64,000 nt of DNA from Glandiceps talaboti (Eukaryota; Hemichordata; Enteropneusta; Spengelidae). How positions within the stretch are numbered: the stretch's first letter is position 1; each line of letters begins with the position of its first letter. The stretch is taken from contig NC_135570.1 of assembly GCF_964340395.1 (NCBI RefSeq), positions 6,868,822 through 6,932,821 of the forward strand. Reading direction: 5' to 3'. Positions 1-10,600 of this stretch are shown here, piece after piece. The notes below the pieces were generated by a model. The model searched no databases. It was not told the DNA's origin and was given only the letters and a program-made list of their open reading frames with translations. The translations under genes were made by a program, and so were the position numbers.

Positions 1-67
<67 letters not shown>

Positions 68-114
68 CGAGAGAGAAAGAGAGAGTGCAAGAGAGAGAGA
101 AAGAGAGAGAGAGA
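1..114. repeat. (GA)n microsatellite
   Basis: Uninterrupted GA dinucleotides run to about position 65, followed by a decayed GA-rich tail with occasional A, T and C substitutions. Confidence 0.95.
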
Positions 115-520
115 ACAAACGAATGAGAGCAGCAGCCCAGATAGAGTGAGAATCGTTACCCTTGCAGTATGTATTAAAGCCCATATTTAGAACTATCATC
201 CAGGTGTGTTAAAATCTTAATATCCATGGTAACAATACTGAATAATTTAGTAAGGTATTACATGCGAATAAATCTGACTTTTGGGTAGATGTAGCAGCTT
301 AGGGTTTTGTTGAAGTGCGGTGTTTGTTGTTACCTCAGTGTGTTAGTTGAATGATAATATAACATGTATAATCCATCAAATCTTTGAAATGTGAGACTTG
401 TATTCCAGCATTGAAATCTTCCACATAATCCTATGATACATTAAAACAACATCTTTTCACTCAGTTTTGCAGAACATGAATATATCAAAAGCCTGATACC
501 AGTGCTAGTCATATAGGCTA
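115..520. other. Non-coding, nothing recognised
   Basis: This is AT-rich unique-looking sequence. No exon, RNA gene or repeat was recognised in it. Confidence 0.5.
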
Positions 521-523
521 ATG

Positions 524-603
524 TGTGTGTATGTATGTATGTATGTATGTATGTATGTATGTATGTATGTATGTATGTATGTATGTATGTATGTATGTAT
601 GTA

Positions 604-655
<52 letters not shown>

Positions 656-683
656 TGTGTGGGTGTGTATGTATGTGTGTGTG

Positions 684-714
<31 letters not shown>

Positions 715-737
715 ATGTCTGCCTCTATGTGTGTGTG

Positions 738-786
<49 letters not shown>

Positions 787-975
787 GTCTGTCTGTCTGT
801 CTGTCTACCTGCCTCTGTGTGTCTGTCTGTCTGCCTGTATATGTCTGTGTCGGTCTGTCTGTCTGTCTGCCTGTATATGTCTGTTTGTCTAGTCTGTCTG
901 TACGTACATGTGTGTGTGTGTGTGTGCATGTACATGTGTGCATGTGTGTATGTGCATGTGTATATGTGTGTCTCT
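524..975. repeat. Compound microsatellite (TATG)n-(TG)n-(TCTG)n
   Basis: A run of TATG passes into TG dinucleotides and then into TCTG/TCTA tetranucleotides with interruptions. Every long open frame here, on both strands, is a by-product of a 4-bp period lacking stop codons. Confidence 0.95.
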
Positions 976-1800
976 GTCTGTGTTTCTCAAAAGTTTCAGA
1001 TTTTGTTTCTGTTCACACTTTTGTAAAAGTAATAAAGCTAGATTTTCACTTGATGAGATCCATTTCACTAGACGTGAGTGGCGAGATCTCTAGATAGATT
1101 CAAAACAAACGGATAGCCTCTAGACTAAGGAAATACAGCTACTCAATAGATTCCTAGAATTCATAACGTACATGTATATTTGCTGAGAAAATTGAAACAC
1201 AAGCTGAACATTTCAAGAGCCCTCAAACAGTTCCATGGTGATGACAGACACTCACTTGATTAGTAGTCTGCACTCCCTATAATCCTCCAATGAGCTGATC
1301 CGCCTTTGTAACATGAAAAGGGTCAAAACAAATTTGGAAAAAAATAGGGGTAGTTGTTGGGTCAACATCTTGTTATTGTAGGAAGAGGTCGAGACGTTGA
1401 TACCCATTATTACTAATAACTTGTCTGGACCATTGAGTGATTACATTTGACTATGCATCAAAGAATTAATTTGTAAATGAAAAAAGTAAGTGTTGAAATC
1501 TTTCCGAGGGAAAATATCGTTTTCAGTAAAGTAAAACACATCGATTTAGTGTTTTCGCATTATAAGAAATATAGCGGGAAAGTGTCCATCACATACGGTA
1601 AAATGCGCAAGTCGTTTTGGTTGAATTCCATACAAGAACCAATACACACACTTCAAAGATCATATGTGACTGTTCAGTTTTGGCAGCAAAGAATACATTC
1701 AATCTCAGATGATCATAGGGTTCAATATGACGTACACATGACGTATGTACGCAATCCAGTGTGCGTACATTACACAATGTACTGTATATGTGTGACGTCC
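976..1800. other. Non-coding, nothing recognised
   Basis: Only short open frames without recognisable domains occur. No splice-flanked exon matching a known protein was seen. Confidence 0.45.
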
Positions 1801-2085
1801 ATCATACATATACAACATACGCAGTCCATCCTATGTACAAAACACATGATCCAATAATGTATGTACAATATACACAGTCCAACACACATGCAACATACAA
1901 TATGTACAACATGCATAATCCAATGTATGTACAATATACACAGTCCAACACACATACAACATACAAATCTGTTATATGTACAACATGCATGATCCAATGT
2001 ATGTACAATATACATAGTCCAATGCACATACAACATACAAATCTGTTATATGTACAACATGCATGATCCAATGTATGTACGGTAT
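1800..2085. repeat. 74-bp minisatellite
   Basis: The motif beginning CAATGTATGTAC recurs at 1921, 1995 and 2069, exactly 74 bp apart, with a shortened copy near 1855. Units contain short internal repeats of the type ACATACAACATAC. Open frames across it are repeat artefacts. Confidence 0.85.
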
Positions 2086-2750
2086 ACAAGGATAATAAAG
2101 ATAACACAGATTATTACTGCCTACAGTGATTCTAATGAAATTTTCGACCCTCGAGGTTTGCTTTATTTCAAGCTATAACAACATCAGTTTTCAGAAGACA
2201 TCAATTTTATCGCTGTATAAAAGGTTAGACATTAATGACAGTCTACGTGTTATCTCATAGCAAGGCTAGATTTATTGGTTTTATATATACTGCTTTGGAT
2301 TACATAGTTCTGCTTTATTTCCCTGGAGGCGGGCTGCAACAACAGGGCTTATCTCGTGTTTTAGAATCTAAAGAAAGATAGATTATATCGCCATAGTTAC
2401 AGATATTGCTTTTATGCAAATATTGTTGATATTCATTTCAAATTATTATAATAATTCTTACTGAGACAAACTAAATTAGTTTCATAGATCTGCTGGTTGA
2501 ATCATTGTGAACAATTTTTGTCGGACTCAGTTTGAGTTAACTCTGCAGTTACAGGTATGTGTTCTGGTTTTGACAGTTGTTGATTTTTGTTTTTCCACCT
2601 GATGTGTCAATTTTTTCCATTGAAGCTGTTGTACATGTAGGTCATCAAACAATCTAGATACTGTCACAAAGTGTTGAAATTGTGGTTGGTTCGCAAACCT
2701 AGAAACTGCCTCCCAGTAGTTGCTGACATTGATGTGCAAAATCTAGTCAA
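2086..2750. other. Non-coding, nothing recognised
   Basis: AT-rich sequence between two minisatellites, with no supported feature. Confidence 0.4.
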
Positions 2751-3310
2751 GAAAGAACAAATCATTGAAGTTGTTGTCGGCAAAATGTTTAGCCACCAAA
2801 CATGAATCATTCAAGTTGTTGTAGGCAAACTGTTTAGCCACTAAACATGAATTCTTGAAATTGTCGTAGGCAAACTGTTTAGCAACTGAACATGAATTCT
2901 TGAAGTTGTCGTAGGCAACCGAGCATCTTGAAGTTGCCGTAGGCAAACTGTTTAGCAACTGAACATAAATCATTCAAGTTGTCATAGGCAAACTGTTTAG
3001 CCACTAAACATGAATTGTAGAAGTTGTTGTAGGCAAAATGTTTATCCACCAAACATGAATTCTTGAAGTTGTTGTAGGCAAAATGTTTAGCAACCGAACA
3101 TGAATTCTTGAAGTTGTTGTAGGCAAACTGTTTAGCAACTGAACATGAATCATTCAAGTTGTTGTAGGCAAACTGTTTAGCCACCAAACATGAATTCTTG
3201 AGTTGTCGTCGGCAAACTGTTTAGCAACTGAACATGAATCATTCAAGTTGTTGTGGGCAAAATGTTTAGCCACCAAACATGAACAATTGAAGTTGTTGAA
3301 AATGAATGCA
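2750..3310 (-). repeat. 45-bp minisatellite, open on the minus strand
   Basis: About 12 copies of a 45-bp unit occur; for example CAAACTGTTTAG recurs at 2826 and 2871. Because 45 is a multiple of three, the minus strand stays open and reads as a 15-residue peptide repeat of the type VAKQFAYNNFKNSCS. An indel in one copy shifts the frame near 2920-2930. There is no start context, splice site or known domain, so I treat it as a non-coding minisatellite. Confidence 0.85.
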
Positions 3311-3784
3311 TCATCTAGCCACTAAACACAAATCATTGATTCGTATAGGCCTTGTAAGACTTCAAGTCCTCAAAGGACACATTGAAACACAGTAATTTAA
3401 TTTTGAATTTGTAAAATTGGATATTATTCTACAAGACCCAGTATTTTATTTTTCTGGGTTTTATAGCTTTCATATGTGAACATATGTGTAGCATATTGTA
3501 TATATATTATTTTCAAATCAACATCTGCTACCAAAGAAAATTTATAATTCTATTAAAGCCTACAATATGCGGAACACACTAATTATATTATGTACAGTAT
3601 GTGTTTATTGATACCTGAACAGATGTGGAGTGTAGTAATAAACCAATTCTTTAAAATCGACCAAACCTTTCCAGAAAAAATGGAAAGTGGCAGTTCCACA
3701 TATAATTTTTTTTTATAAATTTTAATTATTATCTTTAATTACTTTATTTTTCAATACATTCTTAATGAGTGTAATGTTGTTCAC
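3311..3784. other. Non-coding, nothing recognised
   Basis: AT-rich spacer between the 45-bp minisatellite and the MITE. No feature is supported. Confidence 0.4.
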
Positions 3785-4177
3785 TTAAAGAGGCACATGC
3801 TGAGTTTTTACATATTTGGACATAGTTTATCCTTATTTGGGCATAGTTTATCCATATTTGGGCATATATTTTGTTGCATATTTAAAGGTATTCACAATAT
3901 TGTACTTACTATTAAAAGCACACTTAACTATCACTCACAATTAACTGAACTCAAACCTGGTATTAAGATATAACTTACGAATGATCTGATGACGTAATTT
4001 ATTATACGTATCAAAAAATGTTGAGGAAATTCCTACTTTGCAATCAAATGATCTAACAATGCCAGAAGACAGCTGTAAAAGTTATGCATCAACATTAACA
4101 TTATACTGGAATGTGGTTTTATGTACGTATTTTCACTTGAGTAAAACCTTATCAACTTACCTAATGTGTCACTTTAA
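3785..4177. mobile_element. MITE family A, copy 1
   Basis: The ends are inverted: TTAAAGAGGCACATGCTGAG at the left and a related GTGTCACTTTAA at the right. The same terminal sequence bounds copies at 17832-18157, 28404-29017 and 52031-52395. There is no coding capacity. TTAA or TA at the ends may be the target duplication. Confidence 0.7.
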
Positions 4178-4321
4178 AACTGTATTGAGGTAATGTTTAA
4201 TCAATTGGTGGGGCAAAGATGTCTTATTAGCTCTGTTAGAACTATTTGTTATGTCCTTCACTATTGTAACTTTAGTGTCTGCCAATGTTTGTTTTAATAA
4301 TTCATATATTAGTGAAAATAA

Positions 4322-4665
4322 AGCAATGCAATACAACACAACACAATACAATACAATGCAATACAATGCAATGCAATTGCAATGTAATACAATACAATAC
4401 AATGCAATACAATACATACAATACGATGCAATGCAATACAATACATGCAATGCAATACAATACATACAATACGATGCGATGCAATACAATATATGCAATG
4501 CAATACAATACATACAATGCAATGCAATGCAATACATACAATGCAATACAATACATACAATGCAATGCAATACATACAATATGATGCAATGCAATACATA
4601 CAATGCAATGCAATACAATACAATACATATGATATGATGCAATGCAATGCAATGCAATACAACAC
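4322..4665. repeat. (AATAC/AATGC)n pentanucleotide satellite
   Basis: A long tract of 5-bp units (AATAC, AATGC, AATGT) is open in several frames on both strands. The apparent proteins, made of CIALYCI-type or NAMQYNT-type repeats, are artefacts. Confidence 0.95.
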
Positions 4666-5507
4666 AAGTGGGGCACTGGTCAATTTGACCATAAAGAACA
4701 GGCTTATCAGAAACAGCTAAAAATGCTACTGCACAATCACACTCTTTCCAGTCCAACAAATGATCACCTTCATTGACATATTATTAGCATGCAGATATGC
4801 AACGTTTCGGTATTGCATTGCAATGCAAATACCACTAGTATGTGCACACCGGTACAAATAAATCTCTGGAACATGTGGTACATATGTAATAATACTAACT
4901 TGTATTATTCTAGAATCTAATTAGGGCATAGATAGTTGAGTGCTGTCACAGATTGAGTATGTGCGGACGGAATTAGTATAATTCCTAAATTTATAGATAA
5001 AAAAATTACCCACATACCATATACTAGTATGTCATTAACACATATGAGAAAATGAACATGTTTGGACTCTCAGTTTATATCAACCATAAAATTGATACTG
5101 ACATTGTCAGAAATTTATTAAGAATTATCCCAAATTTCTGCTGACATCTCGTTATGTTATTTTATATTTTGATTCCTGGTGTGAACGTTATTGTAATTAA
5201 ACCTTTATTGCAGGATAGAATCCAATATACAGAAATAAACCCAGACATAACACAGCTATATACAGGCGTAAAAACTACATAAAAAGGGTAGACGTAATTG
5301 ACACTTCAAAAATACGTTAAATTACTATATTTTAAGATCATCTTCGAGTGTAAGAAAGAGTCGGAGGAGAATACTGCTGAGATGAATACATTAGAACTAT
5401 TCTTCACTCTATCGAAAGAAACTAAACTATTTGCGTCTGAGAGATATTAACTAATTGCAAGGATGCAATTCAACATTTTTAGCTCCCGTATAGGAGCTGA
5501 TGTCGTG
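4666..5507. other. Non-coding, nothing recognised
   Basis: No exon or repeat family recognised in this AT-rich stretch. Confidence 0.4.
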
Positions 5508-5660
<153 letters not shown>

Positions 5661-5951
5661 AAATTTTGTTTAATCATTGGAATGAACTAACTATACTGTA
5701 ACATGAAACAAAAGTAACCCGCACAAAGAAAACATTTTAGATTGTGTACCCATTTTGATATGGGAAAATTTATGCTGATTTATTTTAGCAGCATTTCATT
5801 ATGCTTGGGGATCCAGAAAATTCATTTTCACTAATTCTGCATCATGTGGTTCTCCAGTTGTGAATATTTATAAATCTGTCTAAAGAGTTTTCTTGGCGCC
5901 GTCTGTAGACTGGAATGACTATTGCTACTACACTATTTCGTTATTCTAACT

Positions 5952-6045
5952 ATAATAATAATCTTTATTTATACTGGATAGTTCTTTAAGCATATGAACA
6001 CTTGTCTCCCACGAAGTCCAGTGAGGGCCATCCCTAATGGGTTTA
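5952..6045 (-). mobile_element. Truncated SINE, 3' end only
   Basis: On the minus strand this matches the 3' part of the tRNA-derived SINE at 28505-28790. It shares the stretch around CACTGGACTTC, the piece reading GAACTATCCAGTATAAATAA and an ATT-type tail. The tRNA-like head is missing. Confidence 0.65.
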
Positions 6046-6374
6046 GTGGTAACTGACATTTTGATATTTTGAATTTTCGCTATCGTTCCAAGTCTGTGCT
6101 GACTCCTTTCTCCAGCTGGTCTCGAAGAATGGCATTCCTTTATAAAGCATGATTGGTCGAATATAGGAAGACATATTGCTGTAACTTATGCCATCAGGGC
6201 ATATGATAAATCCACAATTTAGGTGTCGTCATGGAAATGTGACCCTTCAACCTCACTCTGATCATTATGCAATTGCAAATCGTTTTCTATTCAAATTACG
6301 CTAATGTCTTGCGTACATTATGTGTATGGCTGGGCATGGCTTAATATGAGCTGGAGATAAGAGTCAGTATAGAC

Positions 6375-6477
6375 TTAGAACAATTGCAAAAATTAAAAAA
6401 TCAAAATGTCAGTTAGGGTAGCGGAATAGTGTAGTAATGTTAGACGTCAAGTGTACAGGTAGGCTAAGGTATGAAGG
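6375..6477 (+). repeat. Left 103-bp target-site duplication of the LINE
   Basis: This 103-bp segment starts TTAGAACAATTGC and ends GGTATGAAGG. It recurs without a mismatch at 11313-11415, directly after the LINE tail. A direct repeat flanking the LINE on both sides is the signature of target-primed insertion, though 103 bp is long for one. Confidence 0.9.
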
Positions 6478-6626
6478 TCAAAGGTCGTCAATGACGAAGG
6501 ACTATCCGTGCAGTTGGTCTTGTAAAATCTTCTTACAACTTTAGATCCAAATTAGTTTATCGCGTACGAAAATGATGGAGCATACTTATAAAGTCCTTTG
6601 AATGGTACTGGCGGAATTTTGAGAAG

Positions 6627-7595
6627 ATGGGCATTTCCTTGGAGTTGTGGAGGGCAAAAATAGGTTGCTTCATGCCTCGTCAGAAAACGAAGGTGAGCAT
6701 ACCATGCATAACAATGAAGAAAGCCTACGTGTCACTTTCACTCAAGGTGTTGTTGTTCGTGTTACTCTTGTGTGCTGGAGATATAGAGTCCAACCCGGGA
6801 CCAAATACTACTCGAGCAGTGACAAGACAATCCAAATTAAATGAAGTTGGTGTCGAGATTCCGGAGAGTAGTTCAGGTGGTAGTCAAATTCCAGAATTTA
6901 AAGCAATTTTGGACCAATTGTCTACTCTGAGACAAGAACTAACTGGGAAATTCGTAGAGTTAAATAATAATGTTGAAGGCTTGAGAAGGTCTATGACACA
7001 ACAGTTTCAAGAATATGGTGCTAAAGTACAAAATCTGTGCCAAGAAGTACATGCATTAAAGGAAGAAAATCAACGTTTACAAAAAGATAACAAGGAGTTA
7101 CAAAAGCGCCTGAAAGTCGTGGACGATAGAGCTGAGCACATGGAAGCACAGTCAAGAAGAGAGAATTTAATTTTTCACGGATTTGCGGAGGAAGATCGCG
7201 AAACTTGGGAGGAATCAGAGCAGAAAGTTAGAGATTATATTAAAGATGAGCTAAAGATCGAGGATAACATCAAGATCGAGAGAGCGCATAGATTAAAAAC
7301 TAAGTCATCTCCTCGCCCAATAATAGTCAAATTTTCACGATTTAAACAAAGAGAAATAGTGCTGAAGACGGCTAGAAGTTACAAGAGAAATAATACGGAT
7401 CTGGATTCTACTGTCGGGGTGTCCGAAAATTATACTGAGAAAGTACGCGCCATACGTAAGAAATTGAAGCCACACCTTATTAACGCAAAGGAAAATCATC
7501 AAAGAAGTACATTGTCGTATGACAAGTTGATTATTGACGGCAAAGTATTCACATATGATTTAGAGAAAGATGAACTACTTCACTTGAACAACTAG
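6627..7595 (+). CDS. LINE ORF1 protein with N-terminal 2A peptide, coiled coil and RRM
   Basis: A 322-residue nucleic-acid-binding protein. Residues about 33-50 are hydrophobic and signal-like (VLLFVLLLC) and lead into the 2A motif DIESNPGP at residues 52-59. A coiled coil follows at about 95-172, rich in Leu, Glu and Lys heptads. An RRM-like domain at about 178-255 contains RRENLIFHG, IKIERAHRL and PIIVKF, the hallmarks of L1-type ORF1p. A basic C-terminal domain runs about 256-322. Such proteins coat LINE RNA as trimers and act as chaperones. 2A makes the ribosome skip the Gly58-Pro59 bond. In sea urchin proteins, N-terminal 2A sequences are known to double as signal sequences. The frame ends in UAG at 7593, followed by GGG. 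A start at Met16 or Met30 is also possible and would keep the 2A. Confidence 0.93.
   Translation: MGISLELWRAKIGCFMPRQKTKVSIPCITMKKAYVSLSLKVLLFVLLLCAGDIESNPGPNTTRAVTRQSKLNEVGVEIPESSSGGSQIPEFKAILDQLSTLRQELTGKFVELNNNVEGLRRSMTQQFQEYGAKVQNLCQEVHALKEENQRLQKDNKELQKRLKVVDDRAEHMEAQSRRENLIFHGFAEEDRETWEESEQKVRDYIKDELKIEDNIKIERAHRLKTKSSPRPIIVKFSRFKQREIVLKTARSYKRNNTDLDSTVGVSENYTEKVRAIRKKLKPHLINAKENHQRSTLSYDKLIIDGKVFTYDLEKDELLHLNN
6780..6803 (+). other. 2A ribosome-skipping motif
   Basis: The codons read D-I-E-S-N-P-G-P, a perfect match to the D-x-E-x-N-P-G-P consensus. They follow an Ala-Gly and a leucine-rich stretch. The predicted skip is between Gly (6798-6800) and Pro (6801-6803). This would yield a 58-residue hydrophobic leader and a 264-residue RNA-binding protein beginning with proline. 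Confidence 0.92.
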
Positions 7596-7682
7596 GGGTG
7601 GGGCCAAGGCTCTAAGTCTCGCAAAAATGCCGATACCTTACAAACTATTCAGCCAACTTTTTCTAGAGTTCTGAACTGTTTA
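7593..7682 (+). promoter_or_regulatory. Candidate UAG readthrough junction between ORF1 and ORF2
   Basis: The ORF1 stop UAG (7593-7595) is the only stop between ORF1 and ORF2, which are in the same frame. The codons after it (GGG TGG GGC CAA and on) stay open into the endonuclease. There is no in-frame AUG between the stop and the catalytic WNVRGL motif; the one AUG present, at 7627, is out of frame and soon stops. UAG followed by a G-rich stretch recalls gamma-retroviral readthrough sites. The mechanism is inferred, while the frame relationship is directly visible. Confidence 0.6.
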
Positions 7683-10600
7683 GTGTGGAATGTTAGAGGG
7701 TTATCAAGTAAATGGAATGATTTCGATTTCAATGATTTTATTACAAACTTTGATTTCATAGCTCTGGTTGAAACTTTCACTTCAGAACGGCAAGATTTCT
7801 ATATTGACGGTTATTGCAGTTTTTCTACTGGTAGTCGTCGCACTCAGAGGATGGGGAGGCAATCAGGTGGAATTTTAGTTTTCGTTAAAAGTATTTATGA
7901 AAAGTTTGTTCAGAGGCTAGAATGCACTAAAGACTACATATTGTGGTTAAAACTAGAGTTACCAAACTGCAAGCATATTTTCATTGGGACATTGTATATA
8001 CCACCTGTTGGATCCACACACTCGAGTAGTGACATGTTTGCTGAGATTGAAAATGATATTGTGAATTTGACCGATGCGCATTGTGATGCTAAGTTTATGT
8101 TAATAGGAGATTTCAACGCTCGTACTGGTGATTTATGCGATTTTGTTAACAATGACACTGGTATGTATGTACCTGTCGGAGATTATTACAATGTAGACAC
8201 AGATGCAGGTGTTCGTCGTAATTGCGACAAAGAAACAAATGATTACGGGAGAATTCTACTAAATATGTGTAGATCTGTTTCCATGCGTATTGTAAATGGT
8301 CGCAAAGCTACAGATTATGAGGGTAATTTTACTTGCATTTCACACAATGGTGCAAGTGTAGTAGACTATCTTGTAGTTTCACACAATATTCTTAATGATG
8401 TGTCCAGTTTTAAAGTTGGTTGTAGAACTGAATCAGATCACATGCCAATAGAGTTTACATTGGATTATGTCGATACTGAGGATCATTTAGATGACAATAA
8501 CCTAGATCAACAACAGGATAGTCCAAAATATCGTAGATTTAAAGTTAGTGAAGAGATATGTAATAAATTCAAGGACGATTTATCAAATGGTGTATATGAA
8601 CGTAGAATTCGAGCAATTGATATGAACTTGGAGCATCTTGGTGTAGATGAAGCTTTATTTAAATTTAATGATCTCTTCTATGGACTACTTCCCGATAGAC
8701 GTACTAGATCAGATAAGAAACGTCCCAAACATCCTGTAAATGAGTGGTTTGATGGAGATTGTAGATGTGCTAAGATAAATTTACATAAAGTTTTGAGGTT
8801 GTTCAGGCGCACAAGGTCTTTAAACGATTTAGAATGTTACAAGGCTTTGAGAAGCGAGTACAAAACATTGATCAAGAAGAAAAAACAACTATGTTGTGAC
8901 AATAGAATTTCAGAGTTCAATAAAGCAGCACAAGATAAGGATAGTAGACGTTTTTGGGGTTTTATCAGACAAACCAGGGTTTCTATTCCGTCCTCCATTA
9001 GTTCACTTGAATGGTTTGAGTTTTTCAAATCTTTATTTAATCCAGGTACGCATAATCTCAATTACGATTATTCCGATCATTGGAAAATCTTTGAATCTAC
9101 CGTGGCAAGTTTTGGGAGTGGAGACTTTTCTTCTGCTCACAATGATCTGGATTCTGATGACATATTGAATTATCCTATCACAGAGGAGGAAGTGGAAATA
9201 AGTATTAAAAATTTGAAAACAGGAAAATCACCTGGTCCTGACGGTATCCCTCCAGAATTTTATAAACATTGTTGTCAAAATCTAAGTGGCATACTCTGTC
9301 ATTTATTCAACACAGTTTTCAGTTCGGGGATTTTTCCTACGGCCTGGTCGGAGGGCATTATTTTCCCGATTCACAAAAAAGGATCGAGACAGACAGCAAG
9401 TAATTATCGTGGAATATCGTTACTATCGATTACAAGTAAAATATTTACAAGAATATTGTATAATAGGCTTTGTAAATGGGATGAGATATTTGAATACAGA
9501 AGAGAGGAACAAGCTGGTTTCAGAGCTGGGTACAGTACTGTAGACAATATTTTCATTATACACACTCTCATTCAGAAATACCTGACTACCAAGCGGGGTA
9601 GATTCTACTGTGCATTTATTGACTTCGAAAAGGCATTTGATAGGGTCGATCGGGTAGCTATGTTTTTCAAACTAGGTAATGCGGGTGTCAAGGGAAATAT
9701 GTATCGAATATTGTACTCTATGTACAGCAAGGTAAAAGCCTGTGTTTTAACACCCACAGGACTAACAGAATTTTTCAACTGCCCAGTAGGGGTCAGGCAA
9801 GGTTGTATTCTGTCCCCCTTTCTCTTCTCCTTTTTTATTAATGATTTGAATGAAGAGCTTAGCTCTGATCATATCCTTGGTAATGATGTTGGGTGTTCAA
9901 TTGGTTTGCTCAAACTGTTTTATCTTCTTTTTGCCGACGACCTAGTTTTCATGTCATATAATGCAATTGGAATTCAAAGACTGCTTTCTAAACTTAAAAA
10001 TTACTGTGATAAGTACAAATTGAAAGTAAATCTTAGTAAAACGAAGGTTATAGTGTTTAGAAATGGTGGGGTATTAAGGAATTATGAAAAATGGTCTTAT
10101 GGACAACAAACAATTGAAACGGTTTCATACTATGTGTATTTAGGCTTGAAACTGTCTTCCCGTGGAATCTGGACAAAAGCTCAAGAACAATTGGCTGAGC
10201 AAGCATCTAAAGCTATGCATGCTTTAATGATCAACCTCAGAAAATTGGGCCGAGTGCCAATTCCACTGTGTTTTAAAATTTTTGACACTAAGATTCTGCC
10301 GATTTTGCACTACGGAAGTGAGATATGGGGTTATCATGAAGGGCAAGCCATTGAAAATGTTCATATAAAGTTTTGTAAATTTTTACTTTCATCACAGAAA
10401 TCGTATATCCATGTAGCAGTACGTGGAGAGTTAGGCCGTCCAACTTTAAGAGCATTACGGTTGGTTAAAATAGTTAAATATTGGCTCAGAATTCTAAACA
10501 TGAGTCAAAACCGTTATGTCCTACATTGCTATCGTTTACAGTGTACATTAGCAAATGCCAACAAAGAATGTTGGGTGAAAAATCTTAAATCAATTCTATT

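Noticed and set aside
521-1097. Long cysteine/valine- and threonine-rich open frames, as also at 21690-22390, 55414-55978 and 61890-62245
   Set aside because: They are translations of TATG, GTCT and ACAT microsatellites; a stop-free 4-bp period stays open in several frames at once.
2750-3310. CRISPR-like array (also the 32-bp array at 13986 and the 74-bp arrays)
   Set aside because: Units are contiguous with no unique spacers, and the genome is eukaryotic; these are minisatellites.
4169-4759. 196-codon minus-strand frame and overlapping plus-strand frames
   Set aside because: Product of the AATAC/AATGC pentanucleotide satellite; open on both strands with no domain.
6647-6844. Overlapping 65-codon frame at the start of the LINE
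   Set aside because: Shadow of ORF1 in another frame; ORF1 has the 2A and RNA-binding motifs.
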